Below are positions 16,245 through 25,271 of a DNA stretch of 32,538 bases, piece by piece. How positions within the stretch are numbered: position 1 is the stretch's first letter; each line of letters opens with the position of its first letter. Source of the DNA: Caulobacter endophyticus (GTDB lineage Bacteria; Pseudomonadota; Alphaproteobacteria; Caulobacterales; Caulobacteraceae); NCBI RefSeq assembly GCF_003116815.1, contig NZ_QDKQ01000061.1, forward strand, positions 1 to 32,538, written 5' to 3'. Under the pieces are notes generated by a model, which was not told where the DNA came from, ran no database searches, and saw only the letters and a program-made list of their open reading frames with translations. The position numbers and the translations under genes were made by a program.

Positions 16245-17579
16245 ATGAAGACTCTAACCCTGGCGGCCCTGGCCGTCGCACTGATGGCGAGCACGGCGAT
16301 GGCGCAGACCCCCACCACCAAGAAGCCCTGGGACGAAGCCTTCCTGCCCCCGGCCCCGCAATGGCAGGGCGCCAGCCAGGCGCTGATCCGCGACGGCTCC
16401 GATCCCTGGGTCACCGCCTTCGAGGCCGATCCCGGTCACGACTTTTCCCCCAACTACGTCGACACCCGCGCGTGGTTCGACAAGCTGGACAAGGCCAGCA
16501 AGCTGGTGCGCGTCGAGGACTTCGGCGTCTCGCCCGAGGGCCGGCCGATCTTCGCGGTGATCGCCAGCAAGGACGGCGAGAAGCTCGATCCCAAGAAGCC
16601 GCTGCTGCTCGTTCAGTGCGGCATCCACCCCGGCGAGATCGACGGCAAGGACGCCGGCATGATGCTGCTGCGCGACATGGCGTTTCACGGCAAGGGCGCC
16701 CTGCTCGACAAGGTCAACCTGGTGCTGATCCCGATCCTGTCGGTCGACGGTCACGAACGCTCGGGCCCCTATTCGCGCCCCAACCAGCGCGGGCCGCGCA
16801 CCCAGGGCTGGCGCAACACCGCCACCAACCAAAACCTGAACCGCGACTTCATGAAGCTCGACCAGCCCGAGATGCAGGCGCTGAAGCGGCTTCAGGCCAA
16901 GTACCGCGCCGACCTGTACGTCGACGTCCACGTGACCGACGGCATGGATTACCAGTACGACGTGACCTACGGCTACAACGGCGAGGACGGCGTGTGGTCG
17001 CGCTCGCCGGCTACGGCCAAGTGGCTGGACGAGGCCTTCAAGCCGGCCATGAACCAGAGCCTGGAGGCCGAGGGCCACATCCCCGGCGAGCTGGTGTTCG
17101 GCATCGACGAGCGCAACCCCAAGGCCGGCCTGTCGGACGGGGGCTTAGGGGAGCGCTTCTCCAACGGCTGGGGCAGCGCCGCCCACGTGCCGACCATCCT
17201 GATCGAGAACCATAGCCTCAAGCCCCACGCCCAGCGGGTGCTCGGCACCTATGTCTTCATCGAGACGGCGCTGAAGCTGCTGGCGCAGAAGGGCGACAGC
17301 CTGCGCACCGCGATCGCCGCCGACAGCGCCCTGCGTCCGGCGACCATCCCGGCCAACTTCGTCGCCGACGACAAGCCGAGCGTGACCCGCGCCTTCAAGG
17401 GCATCCGCTACGAGACCTATGACAGCCCCGCATCGGGCGCGACCGAGATCCGCTGGCTGGGACAGGCCGATCCCGAACTCTGGCAGCTGCCGTTCTACAG
17501 CTCCCACCCACCCTCCAGCTGGCCCGCCCCAAGGCCTACTGGGTGCCCAGCTATCGCGCCGACATCATCGAGCGGCTGA
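16245..17579 (+). CDS. secreted M14 zinc carboxypeptidase-like protein, N-terminal part before a frameshift
   Basis: The signal peptide is about residues 1-20 (ending AMA). The M14 catalytic domain has zinc ligands His128 and Glu131 (GIHPGEIDGKDA) and His229 (VDVHVTDG), the substrate-binding NR pair 199-200 (NQNLNRDF), and the probable catalytic Glu321 in LIENHSLK. Periplasmic peptide or amide hydrolysis is expected. Homology-like sequence stops around residue 420 (LPFYSS, codons at 17493-17504). The last 24 residues are Pro/Ser-rich nonsense ending at a stop at 17577. The true continuation is in another frame from about 17504. The catalytic residues all lie before the break, so a shortened protein might retain activity if stable. 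Confidence 0.8.
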   Translation: MKTLTLAALAVALMASTAMAQTPTTKKPWDEAFLPPAPQWQGASQALIRDGSDPWVTAFEADPGHDFSPNYVDTRAWFDKLDKASKLVRVEDFGVSPEGRPIFAVIASKDGEKLDPKKPLLLVQCGIHPGEIDGKDAGMMLLRDMAFHGKGALLDKVNLVLIPILSVDGHERSGPYSRPNQRGPRTQGWRNTATNQNLNRDFMKLDQPEMQALKRLQAKYRADLYVDVHVTDGMDYQYDVTYGYNGEDGVWSRSPATAKWLDEAFKPAMNQSLEAEGHIPGELVFGIDERNPKAGLSDGGLGERFSNGWGSAAHVPTILIENHSLKPHAQRVLGTYVFIETALKLLAQKGDSLRTAIAADSALRPATIPANFVADDKPSVTRAFKGIRYETYDSPASGATEIRWLGQADPELWQLPFYSSHPPSSWPAPRPTGCPAIAPTSSSG

Positions 17580-18067
17580 AGCTGCATGGGGTGAAGGTCG
17601 AGACCCAGGACGCGTCCAGGACCGTCTCCGTAGAGATGATCCGCCTCGTCGAGCCCAAGCTCGCCCCGCGCGCCAACGAGGGCCACGTCCAGATGAGCGT
17701 CGAGCAGGTGACGACGGAAAGCCGAGACTGGACCTTCCCCAAGGGCTCGGTGCGGGTGTCGACCGACCAGCCGCTGGGCGACCTGGTGGTCCTGCTGCTC
17801 GAGCCGCAGTCGAGCGAAAGCGTCTTCGCCTGGGGCATGGTGCCCGAGGTGCTGAGCCGCGTCGAATATATCGAGCCCTACGCCATCGCCCCGCTGGCCG
17901 AGAAGATGATGGCCGCCGATCCGGCGCTGAAGGCGGAGTTCGAGGCCAAGCTGGCCGCCGAGCCCAAGTTCGCCGCCGATCCCGACGCGCGCCTGGCCTG
18001 GTTCTACAGGCGCACGCCCTTCTACGATCAGCGCCACCTGCTCTACCCGATCGCCCGGGAGAAGTAG
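17543..18067 (+). pseudogene. C-terminal part of the M14 carboxypeptidase-like gene, shifted frame
   Basis: This frame is open through 17504-18067 and reads PTLQLARPKAYWVPSYRADIIERLKLHGV and onward, ending YPIAREK. It has no good start codon or ribosome-binding site of its own; a GTG at 17543 is only the first permitted triplet. It continues the upstream protein after loss of one base or gain of two within a C-rich tract (CTCCCACCCACCCTCC, 17501-17516). Later segments such as SRDWTFPKGSVRVSTDQPLGDLVVLLLEPQ look like a conserved accessory beta domain. A sequencing error at the C-rich tract would restore a single protein of about 607 residues. Confidence 0.75.
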
Positions 18068-18086
18068 GGGGGCAGGGCGCCGGCCT

Positions 18087-18787
18087 TCAGTCGTCGAGGC
18101 CGACGATCTCCTCGGCCCGGCGGGTGACCGCCGACAGGCGGTCGGCCCAGTCCTCGGCCAGGGCGTCGGGATCATCGCCCCGGCCCGCGCCCGTGGGGCC
18201 GTCCCAGACCATGGCGGCCTTGGCGAAGGGCAGCGGGATCAGGGTGCGGTCCCACGAGCCCAGGCGGATGCAGGGCTTGGCGGCCAGGCCCACGAAGATC
18301 ACCGGCGCGCCGGTGACGCGGGCCAGGGACGGCGTGCCCTTCTCCATGTGTTCGGCCGGGCCGCGCGGGCCGTCCGGGGTGATGGCGATGCCGCCGCCGT
18401 CCTTCACCCACTTGACCATGTCGCGGAAGGCCTGCTCGCCATGCTTGTTCTTGGCGAGATCCGTCTTCTTGGCCGAGGAGCCGCGGATCGACGGGAAGCC
18501 CAGCTTCTCGACCGTGCGGGCGATGAACTCGCCGTCGTTGGACAGCGAGATCAGGGCGCGCATGTCCTGCCGGGCGGGGCTCTGGGGCCAACTGAGCGGC
18601 GACATCGGGATGCGCGAATGCCAGAAGCAAAGGATCGCGCCCGTGCCCTTGGTGCGTCCCTGCGCCCAGACGGCCTCGGCCTTGTCCTGGCCTTCGATCG
18701 TCATGCGCAGCGTCATGAAGACCAGCTTGGAGTAGCCGGCGAAGATCGAGGACAGGATCTTGATGACCAGGGGGGAACGCAGAGGCC

Positions 18788-18791
<4 letters not shown>
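18087..18791 (-). CDS. DUF374 lysophospholipid acyltransferase family protein
   Basis: 234 residues. The acyltransferase-like motif region CFWHSRIPMSP at about 56-66 has the His expected in the HX4D-type position of the LPLAT superfamily. ITPDGPRGPAEHMEKG follows near residue 138, the PDGPRGP block being diagnostic of DUF374. An N-terminal hydrophobic segment suggests inner-membrane association. Related proteins sit in lipid A/LPS clusters of alphaproteobacteria. The start codon is TTG at 18791, whose TTGA overlaps the TGA stop of the upstream MsbA-like gene by four bases, with GGAG upstream. The pair is therefore translationally coupled, pointing to a shared role in lipid A or core-lipid transport or acylation. 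Confidence 0.88.
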
Positions 18792-20581
<1,790 letters not shown>

Positions 20582-20643
20582 GGGCGAGGGGTCGGATTTC
20601 GTGGGGAGACTGTCAAGGACGCCGGCGCCGCACTTTTGGATTT

Positions 20644-20692
20644 AAAGCGTGGCGGGCGCCGAAACCGCTGACACTTTCGGCTGCCACGCTTT
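20644..20692. promoter_or_regulatory. large interrupted dyad in the msbA/phosphatase divergent promoter
   Basis: AAAGCGTGGC (20644-20653) pairs with GCCACGCTTT (20683-20692). Inside it, GCCGAAA (20658-20664) pairs with TTTCGGC (20675-20681) around a ten-base loop. The two stems stack into a 17-pair hairpin with a small bulge. No gene explains it. It could be an operator, a regulatory RNA structure or a small insertion-type repeat. It differs from the family A, B and C repeats. Confidence 0.55.
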
Positions 20693-20716
20693 GCCGGGTC
20701 AAACGACGCGGGGGTT

Positions 20717-20745
20717 TTGCAAATATCCCCCGTGGGCCCTATCTA
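20717..20745 (+). promoter_or_regulatory. sigma-70-type promoter for the phosphatase gene
   Basis: TTGCAA (20717-20722) and TATCTA (20740-20745) are separated by exactly 17 bases, a housekeeping-type -35/-10 pair. It overlaps a G5/C5 dyad (CGGGGG at 20709, CCCCCG at 20727). Transcription would start near 20752, leaving a short leader before AGAGGA and the TTG start at 20770. Confidence 0.45.
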
Positions 20746-20769
20746 GGCGCGTTTTCAGAGGATCGCCAC

Positions 20770-21435
20770 TTGGCCGGTTTCGACCTTTCCACGCGCTGGG
20801 GGCGCTTCAAGACCTATCTCCACTTCCTGTGGAACGACCACGCATACCTGCGCGTGGGCTTCACCAACGCCCACTGGATCAGCCCCGAACTGGTGCGCAC
20901 CAACCAGCCCTGGCCGTTCCAGCTGGCCTGGTGGAAGAAGCAGGGGATCAAGACGGTGGTCAACCTGCGCGGCGGCTTCGACGGCAGCTTCTACGCGCTG
21001 GAAAAGGACGCCTGCGAGCGCCTGGGCATCAAGATGGTCGATTTCGTGATCACCTCGCGCGAGGTGCCGATCCGGCAGCGGGTGCACGGCGCCAGGGAAC
21101 TGTTCGAGACGATCGAATATCCGGCCCTGATCCACTGCAAGTCGGGGGCCGACCGGGCGGGCATCATGAGCGTGCTCTACGCCCACTATCGCCTGGGCCT
21201 GCCGATCGAGGAGGCCAAGAAGCAGCTGTCGGGCCGCTACCTCCACATCAGGGAGGGCAACACCGGGGTGCTCGACTACACCTTCGACCAGTATCTGGAG
21301 AAGGGCGCGCCCAAGGGGCTGACCTTCACCCAGTGGGTCGACAGCGACGACTACGATCCGGTGGAAATGAAGAAGACCTTCCGCGCCGGCATGCTGGGCA
21401 AGGTGCTGACCGACAAGCTGCTGCGGCGGGAATAG
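20770..21435 (+). CDS. tyrosine/dual-specificity phosphatase-like protein, possible CtpA
   Basis: 221 residues. The Cys-based phosphatase loop is intact: HCKSGADRAG with Cys123 and Arg129. VVNLRGGFDGSFYALEKDACERLGI precedes it, as in bacterial tyrosine-phosphatase-like proteins. No ATG is available at the front; the TTG at 20770 has GAGGA seven bases upstream and is preceded by a good promoter. It is divergent from msbA, beside other lipid A genes. In Caulobacter crescentus the essential phosphatase CtpA acts in lipid A modification, and this gene is a plausible homologue on family and neighbourhood, though I could not compare sequences. Protein or lipid phosphate substrates are both possible. 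Confidence 0.8.
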   Translation: MAGFDLSTRWGRFKTYLHFLWNDHAYLRVGFTNAHWISPELVRTNQPWPFQLAWWKKQGIKTVVNLRGGFDGSFYALEKDACERLGIKMVDFVITSREVPIRQRVHGARELFETIEYPALIHCKSGADRAGIMSVLYAHYRLGLPIEEAKKQLSGRYLHIREGNTGVLDYTFDQYLEKGAPKGLTFTQWVDSDDYDPVEMKKTFRAGMLGKVLTDKLLRRE

Positions 21436-21443
21436 ACGTCAGG

Positions 21444-21558
21444 AACCTCCCCCCGTGGGGGAGGTGTCGGCGAAGCCGACGGAGGGGGGAGGATCCGCCG
21501 AGGTTGCGGCCGCTCCCCCCACCGGCCCTTCGGGCCGCCTCCCCCACAGGGGGAGGTT
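21444..21558. repeat. paired G/C-rich hairpin repeat, family A copy 5
   Basis: The left half-unit is AACCTCCCC with second stem GTCGGC-gaa-GCCGAC. The right half-unit is inverted, with second stem CGGCCC/GGGCCG and loop TTC. The outer arms AACC/GGTT pair. It fills the gap between the convergent phosphatase (stop 21435) and DUF4170 (stop 21568) genes. Confidence 0.85.
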
Positions 21559-21567
21559 CTTCAAGGA

Positions 21568-21792
21568 TTAGTCCGCGCTCGGGTCCAGCAGCTTGTGGGC
21601 GTGGATGATGAAGTAGCGGGCGTGGGCGTTGTCGACGGTGGCCTGGGCCTTGGCCTTCCAGGCGGCGTGGGCGTCGTTGTAGGTCGGGTAGGCGCCGACG
21701 AATTCGACCTTCGACAGGTCGCGGAATTCGATGCCGGCGACATCCTTCAGTTCGCCACCGATCACGATATGAAGAAGCTGCTTGTCGGACAT
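21568..21792 (-). CDS. DUF4170 family small protein
   Basis: 74 residues reading HIVIGGELKDVAGIEFRDLSKVEFVGAYPTYNDAHAAWKAKAQATVDNAHARYFIIHAHKLLDP, matching the DUF4170 family of alphaproteobacteria throughout its length (first and last blocks are the clearest). No signal or membrane segment is present. Members are typically found between an inositol-phosphatase-like gene and LPS genes, as here, but no biochemical function is known. It lies 29 bases downstream of the inositol-phosphatase-like gene on the same strand and is probably in its operon. Confidence 0.85.
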   Translation of the reverse strand: MSDKQLLHIVIGGELKDVAGIEFRDLSKVEFVGAYPTYNDAHAAWKAKAQATVDNAHARYFIIHAHKLLDPSAD

Positions 21793-21821
21793 GGGGGAGC
21801 AAGATCCTGCGGAGTTTTTGA

Positions 21822-22604
21822 TTATGGCAGGTCGATATGCCCGACGCGTGACAGGATCAACGGGTGAAGCGCCCTATTCGCGCAAACCAGGCTCGGAACC
21901 GTCGGATTCGGCCGATTGTAGGCGAATTTTCGGCCGAGGTGATCGGTAAGCAACGCTCCGGCCTCGCCGCAGATCAGGTCGGCGGCGGCCAGGTCCCACT
22001 CGCTCTTGGGGGTCAGGGCGATGGCGGCGTCGAAGGCGCCGGCCGCCACCAGGCAGATGCGGTAGGCGATCGAGTTGCGGGCCTCGACCCGCATGGCCGG
22101 CCAGGGCGTGGGCCAGGCCGGGTGGGCGAACATCTTGGCGTCGCCCAGCATGGCCGCGCCGTCCAGCGTGGTGGAGAGGCTGGGAGCGAGAGGCGCGCCG
22201 TTCATCGTCGCGCCGCCGCCGGCGATCGCCGCATAGGTCTCGTCTAGGGCCGGGGCATGGACGACGCCGGCGACCGGCCGGCCGTCCTCGACCACCGCCA
22301 CCGAGACGGCGAACCAGGGCTTGTCCTTCATGAAGGCGACCGTGCCGTCGATCGGGTCGACCACGAACTGGCGGCCGGTTGTCAGGCGGGCCGGGTCGTC
22401 CACCGTCTCCTCCGACAGCCAGCCGTAGTCGGGCCGGGCCGCACGCAGCCGCTCCTTCAAGAGGGCGTCGACGGCCAGGTCGGCGTCGGTGACCGGCGAG
22501 CCGCCGTCCTTCGACCAGATCTTCACGCCCTTGGCCCGGGCCGCCAGGGCCAGGGCGCCGGCCTCGCGGGCAGCGTCGAGGATCAGGTCGAGGTCGCTCA
22601 TCAT
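21822..22604 (-). CDS. inositol monophosphatase / CysQ-like family protein
   Basis: 260 residues with the metal-dependent phosphatase motifs in order: SPVTDADLAVD (36-46), LSEET (63-67), VVDPIDGTVAFMK (81-93) and the late WDLAAADLICGEAGA. These bind two or three magnesium ions. Likely substrates are 3'(2'),5'-bisphosphate nucleotides or inositol/sugar phosphates; sequence alone does not decide. The ATGATG start overlaps the PmbA stop (TGA) by four bases, or by one if the second ATG is used, so the two genes are translationally coupled. The order PmbA, phosphatase, DUF4170 recurs in alphaproteobacterial genomes. Confidence 0.88.
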   Translation of the reverse strand: MMSDLDLILDAAREAGALALAARAKGVKIWSKDGGSPVTDADLAVDALLKERLRAARPDYGWLSEETVDDPARLTTGRQFVVDPIDGTVAFMKDKPWFAVSVAVVEDGRPVAGVVHAPALDETYAAIAGGGATMNGAPLAPSLSTTLDGAAMLGDAKMFAHPAWPTPWPAMRVEARNSIAYRICLVAAGAFDAAIALTPKSEWDLAAADLICGEAGALLTDHLGRKFAYNRPNPTVPSLVCANRALHPLILSRVGHIDLP

Positions 22605-23932
22605 TTGCCCGCGATCGCCAGGCCGTCGACCAGCAGGGACGGGCTGTTGCTGGCGCCGCGCAGCTCCAGGTCCGACCCCACCACCAGCCGGCCGTAGATG
22701 TCGATCAGGTTGCCGGCGACGGTGATCTCGGTGACCGGATAGGCCAGCTGGCCGTTCTCGAACCAGAAGCCCGAGCAGCCCACCGACCAGTCGCCTGTGT
22801 TGCCGTTCAGCGAGGGGCCGAACATCGAGGTGATGAAGAGGCCGTCCTTGGCCTGGCCCATCAGGCCGGCCAGGTCCAGCTCGCCCGGCTCCAGGGTCAG
22901 GTTGTGGGTCGAGACGCCCGGCGCCCCGGCCGAGCCGCGCGAGGCGTGCCCCGTGGTCTCCAGGTTCAGCTGGCGGGCGCTGGCGCTGTTGAGCAGCCAG
23001 GTGGTCAGCACGCCGTCGTCGACCAGGGCGCGGCGCACGGTGGTCACGCCCTCGTCGTCGAACGGAGCCGAGCCCAGGCCGCGCACGCGGTGCGGGTCGT
23101 CGGTCAGCTGCACGCCGGCGGCGAAGATCTTCTGGTTCAGCTTGTCCTTCAGGAACGAGGTGCCGCGGGCGATGGCCGGGCCGGAGATGGCCCCGATCAG
23201 CGGGCTGATCAGCGACATGGCCAGGCGGTTCTCGAAGATCACCGGGGCGGTGGTCGAGCCGATCTTGCGCGCGCCCAGGCGAGCGACAGCCTGCTGGCCG
23301 GCCTTGGCGCCGATGGTCTCGGGCGAGGGCAGGTCCTCCGCATGCCGCACCGAGCGGCCCTCGCCGCCGCGCTCCATGCCCGCGCCCTCGCCGGCGATCG
23401 CCGAGGCCGAGACGCCAAAGCCCGTGGCGGCGTGCTGGCCGGAGAAGCCGTCGCTGGTGACCAAGCGCCAGACGGTCGAACTCCAGCTCGACGAACCGCC
23501 GTCGGAATTGGTCACGCCCTCGATGGCGCGGGCGGCGGCCTCGGCGGCGCGGGCCTGGCCTTCCAGGGTCTCGGCTGAGGGCTCGTAGGCGTCGATCAGA
23601 TCAAGGTCGGGGAACGGGCCCTTGGCCAGGCGGTCCTTCGGCGCGAAGCCGGCATAGGGATCCTCGGGGGCCAGGCGGGCCATGGCGACGGCGCGCTCGA
23701 CCAGCTTGGCGCGAGCCTCGGGGCTGACGTCGGAACCGGAGACGGTGGCGCTGCGGCGGCCGACGAAGACGCGCAGGCCAAGGTCCTTGGCCTCCTCGCG
23801 CTCGACTTCCTCCAGCTCGCCCAGGCGCACGCCCACGGAAAGGGACTGGCGCTCGGCGAACACGGCCTCGGCGGCGTCGGCCCCGGCCTTGCGCGCGGCG
23901 GCGACGACGTCATGCAACAGGTTTTCGTCCAT
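22601..23932 (-). CDS. pmbA: PmbA/TldE metalloprotease-family protein
   Basis: 443 residues, normal for TldE. The N-terminal domain has DAAEAVFAERQSLSVGVRLGELEEVE and DLGLRVFVGRRSATVSGSD. The C-terminal domain includes APVIFENRLAMSLISPLIGAISG, TTWLLNSASARQLNLETTGHASRG, and GLFITSMFGPSLNGNTGDWSVGCSGFWFENG, all typical of PmbA/TldE. Together with TldD it forms a zinc peptidase that processes small peptides such as microcins, and it is linked to CcdA degradation in enterobacteria. TldE itself lacks the HExxxH site, as here. It is the first gene of the coupled set with the inositol-phosphatase-like gene and DUF4170. Confidence 0.9.
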   Translation of the reverse strand: MDENLLHDVVAAARKAGADAAEAVFAERQSLSVGVRLGELEEVEREEAKDLGLRVFVGRRSATVSGSDVSPEARAKLVERAVAMARLAPEDPYAGFAPKDRLAKGPFPDLDLIDAYEPSAETLEGQARAAEAAARAIEGVTNSDGGSSSWSSTVWRLVTSDGFSGQHAATGFGVSASAIAGEGAGMERGGEGRSVRHAEDLPSPETIGAKAGQQAVARLGARKIGSTTAPVIFENRLAMSLISPLIGAISGPAIARGTSFLKDKLNQKIFAAGVQLTDDPHRVRGLGSAPFDDEGVTTVRRALVDDGVLTTWLLNSASARQLNLETTGHASRGSAGAPGVSTHNLTLEPGELDLAGLMGQAKDGLFITSMFGPSLNGNTGDWSVGCSGFWFENGQLAYPVTEITVAGNLIDIYGRLVVGSDLELRGASNSPSLLVDGLAIAGK

Positions 23933-23982
23933 GGCGTCTTATGGCGAGGCGGGAGAGGCGGAGCAAGCGCCGCCCTCCGGTT

Positions 23983-24384
23983 TTAGGGAATAGCGTAGAA
24001 CAGCAGGATCACGCCGCCGAAGACATAGGCCAGCCAGGTGCAGATCATGCCCACGGCGCGCGGCACCGAGACGCCGCCGCTGCGCGACAGGCCGACGGCG
24101 TGGACCAGGCGGCCGGCGAACAGCACCAGGCCCACGCCGTGGATGGCGACGGCCGGGGCGCCGACCACGGCCAGCACCGCCAGGATGCCCAAGCCGGTGG
24201 GGACGTACTCGCTGGCGTTGCCGAAGGCTCGCACGGCCTGGGCCAGTTCGGGCACGCCGCCGTCGCCCAGCGCCACCTTGTGCTTCTGGCGACCGCGCAC
24301 GACCAGCAGAGACAGCACCAGCAGCAGGAAGACATGCAGGCCGGCCCAGAGAGCGGCGGCATGGCCGGAAGCGGAAACGTCCAT
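23983..24384 (-). CDS. MAPEG family membrane protein
   Basis: 133 residues with four hydrophobic helices. The family pattern is RGRQKHKVALGDGGVPELAQAVRAFGNASEYVPTG, with the conserved Arg, Asn-Glu and Pro at the end of helix 1 and start of helix 2; then LVLFAGRLVHAVGLS. MAPEG proteins in bacteria are glutathione-transferase-like or of unknown role in the inner membrane. The ATG at 24384 is the first Met that precedes the helix. There is no obvious operon partner; pmbA follows about 50 bases downstream on the same strand. Confidence 0.88.
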   Translation of the reverse strand: MDVSASGHAAALWAGLHVFLLLVLSLLVVRGRQKHKVALGDGGVPELAQAVRAFGNASEYVPTGLGILAVLAVVGAPAVAIHGVGLVLFAGRLVHAVGLSRSGGVSVPRAVGMICTWLAYVFGGVILLFYAIP

Positions 24385-24480
24385 CGACGGACCCTTCGTA
24401 CAGAAAGCGGGGCCGCATAAGGCCCTGGCTTGTAAGCCGATGGCAACTGGTGACGTGACGGAAGCTTGGCCTTTGAAGCG

Positions 24481-25197
24481 CTATCGCAGGCTGTAGCCGC
24501 CGTCGGTGAACAGGGTGGTTCCCGTCGTGAAGCCGTTGGTCAGCAGGAACAGCACCGCCTGGGCGATCTCGGCTTCGGTCCCTGGGCGACCGACCAGCGA
24601 GCCGGCGGCCTGGCCGGCGAAGGCGGCGTCGCGGATCGGCGCGGGGCGGCGGGCCCAGAGGTCGCCGTCGATCGTGCCCGGCGCGATCACGTTGACCCTC
24701 GCCGGGGCCAAGTCGACCGCCAGGCCGCGCCCGAAGGCCTCGATCGCGCCGTTGGCGGCGGCGTAGAGCGCAGCCCCCTTCGGCGGCCGGGCGCTGGCCG
24801 CGCCCGACATCAGCACCACCGAGCCGTCGGGCGCGAGCTTGGGCGCGGCGGCCCGCACGCAGCGCACCTGACCCCAGAACTTGCCGTCGAACGGCGAGGC
24901 GATGGCCGCCTCGTCGGGATGGTCGAAGGGCGCGATCGCGTAGCTGGCGGCCGGCGTGAACAGGTGGTCGAGCCGCTCGATGCGGTCGAAGAAGGCCGCC
25001 ACGGACCGGGCGTCGAACACGTCGACCGCCGCCGCCCGGGCGTTGGCGCCCAGCCCTTCGCAAGCGACCTCCAGCCGCCCTGACGAGCGCCCGCCAAGCA
25101 CCACGCTTCCGCCGCCCTCGACGAAGGCCTTCGCCGTCGCCAGCCCGATCCCCGAGCCGCCGCCGATCACCACCAGGGTCTTGTCATCGTATCGCAT
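24481..25197 (-). CDS. short-chain dehydrogenase/reductase family protein with altered active site
   Basis: 238 residues. The N-terminal cofactor motif is GGGSGIG (12-18). The usual NNAG motif is replaced by TPAAS near residue 82. The catalytic Ser lies in VVLMSGAAS, and the Tyr in ALYAAANGA, where the expected YxxxK reads YAAAN, so the catalytic Lys is missing. The C-terminus ends FTDGGYSLR, typical of classical SDRs. This suggests weak or different catalysis, or a subgroup that works without the Lys. It is divergent from the LysR gene at 25272, which probably regulates it. Confidence 0.85.
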   Translation of the reverse strand: MRYDDKTLVVIGGGSGIGLATAKAFVEGGGSVVLGGRSSGRLEVACEGLGANARAAAVDVFDARSVAAFFDRIERLDHLFTPAASYAIAPFDHPDEAAIASPFDGKFWGQVRCVRAAAPKLAPDGSVVLMSGAASARPPKGAALYAAANGAIEAFGRGLAVDLAPARVNVIAPGTIDGDLWARRPAPIRDAAFAGQAAGSLVGRPGTEAEIAQAVLFLLTNGFTTGTTLFTDGGYSLR

Positions 25198-25244
25198 GGC
25201 GCAACGCTAGGCGGCGCCGTGGGCGGACGAAAACGACTTGAATT

Positions 25245-25269
25245 CCGATCATTGCGGACTTCAGATCGG
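25245..25269. promoter_or_regulatory. palindrome in the SDR/LysR divergent promoter
   Basis: CCGATC (25245-25250) and GATCGG (25264-25269) are perfect inverted copies 13 bases apart. A T-N11-A core (T25253, A25265) fits within. It lies just before the LysR ATG at 25272 and between two divergent genes, the classic position for a LysR-type recognition site that represses its own gene and activates the neighbour. Confidence 0.5.
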
Positions 25270-25271
25270 TA

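Noticed and set aside
15389..17215. 608-codon frame spanning ubiD and the carboxypeptidase gene
   Set aside because: Arg/Gly-rich out-of-frame reading of two well-supported genes and the repeat between them.
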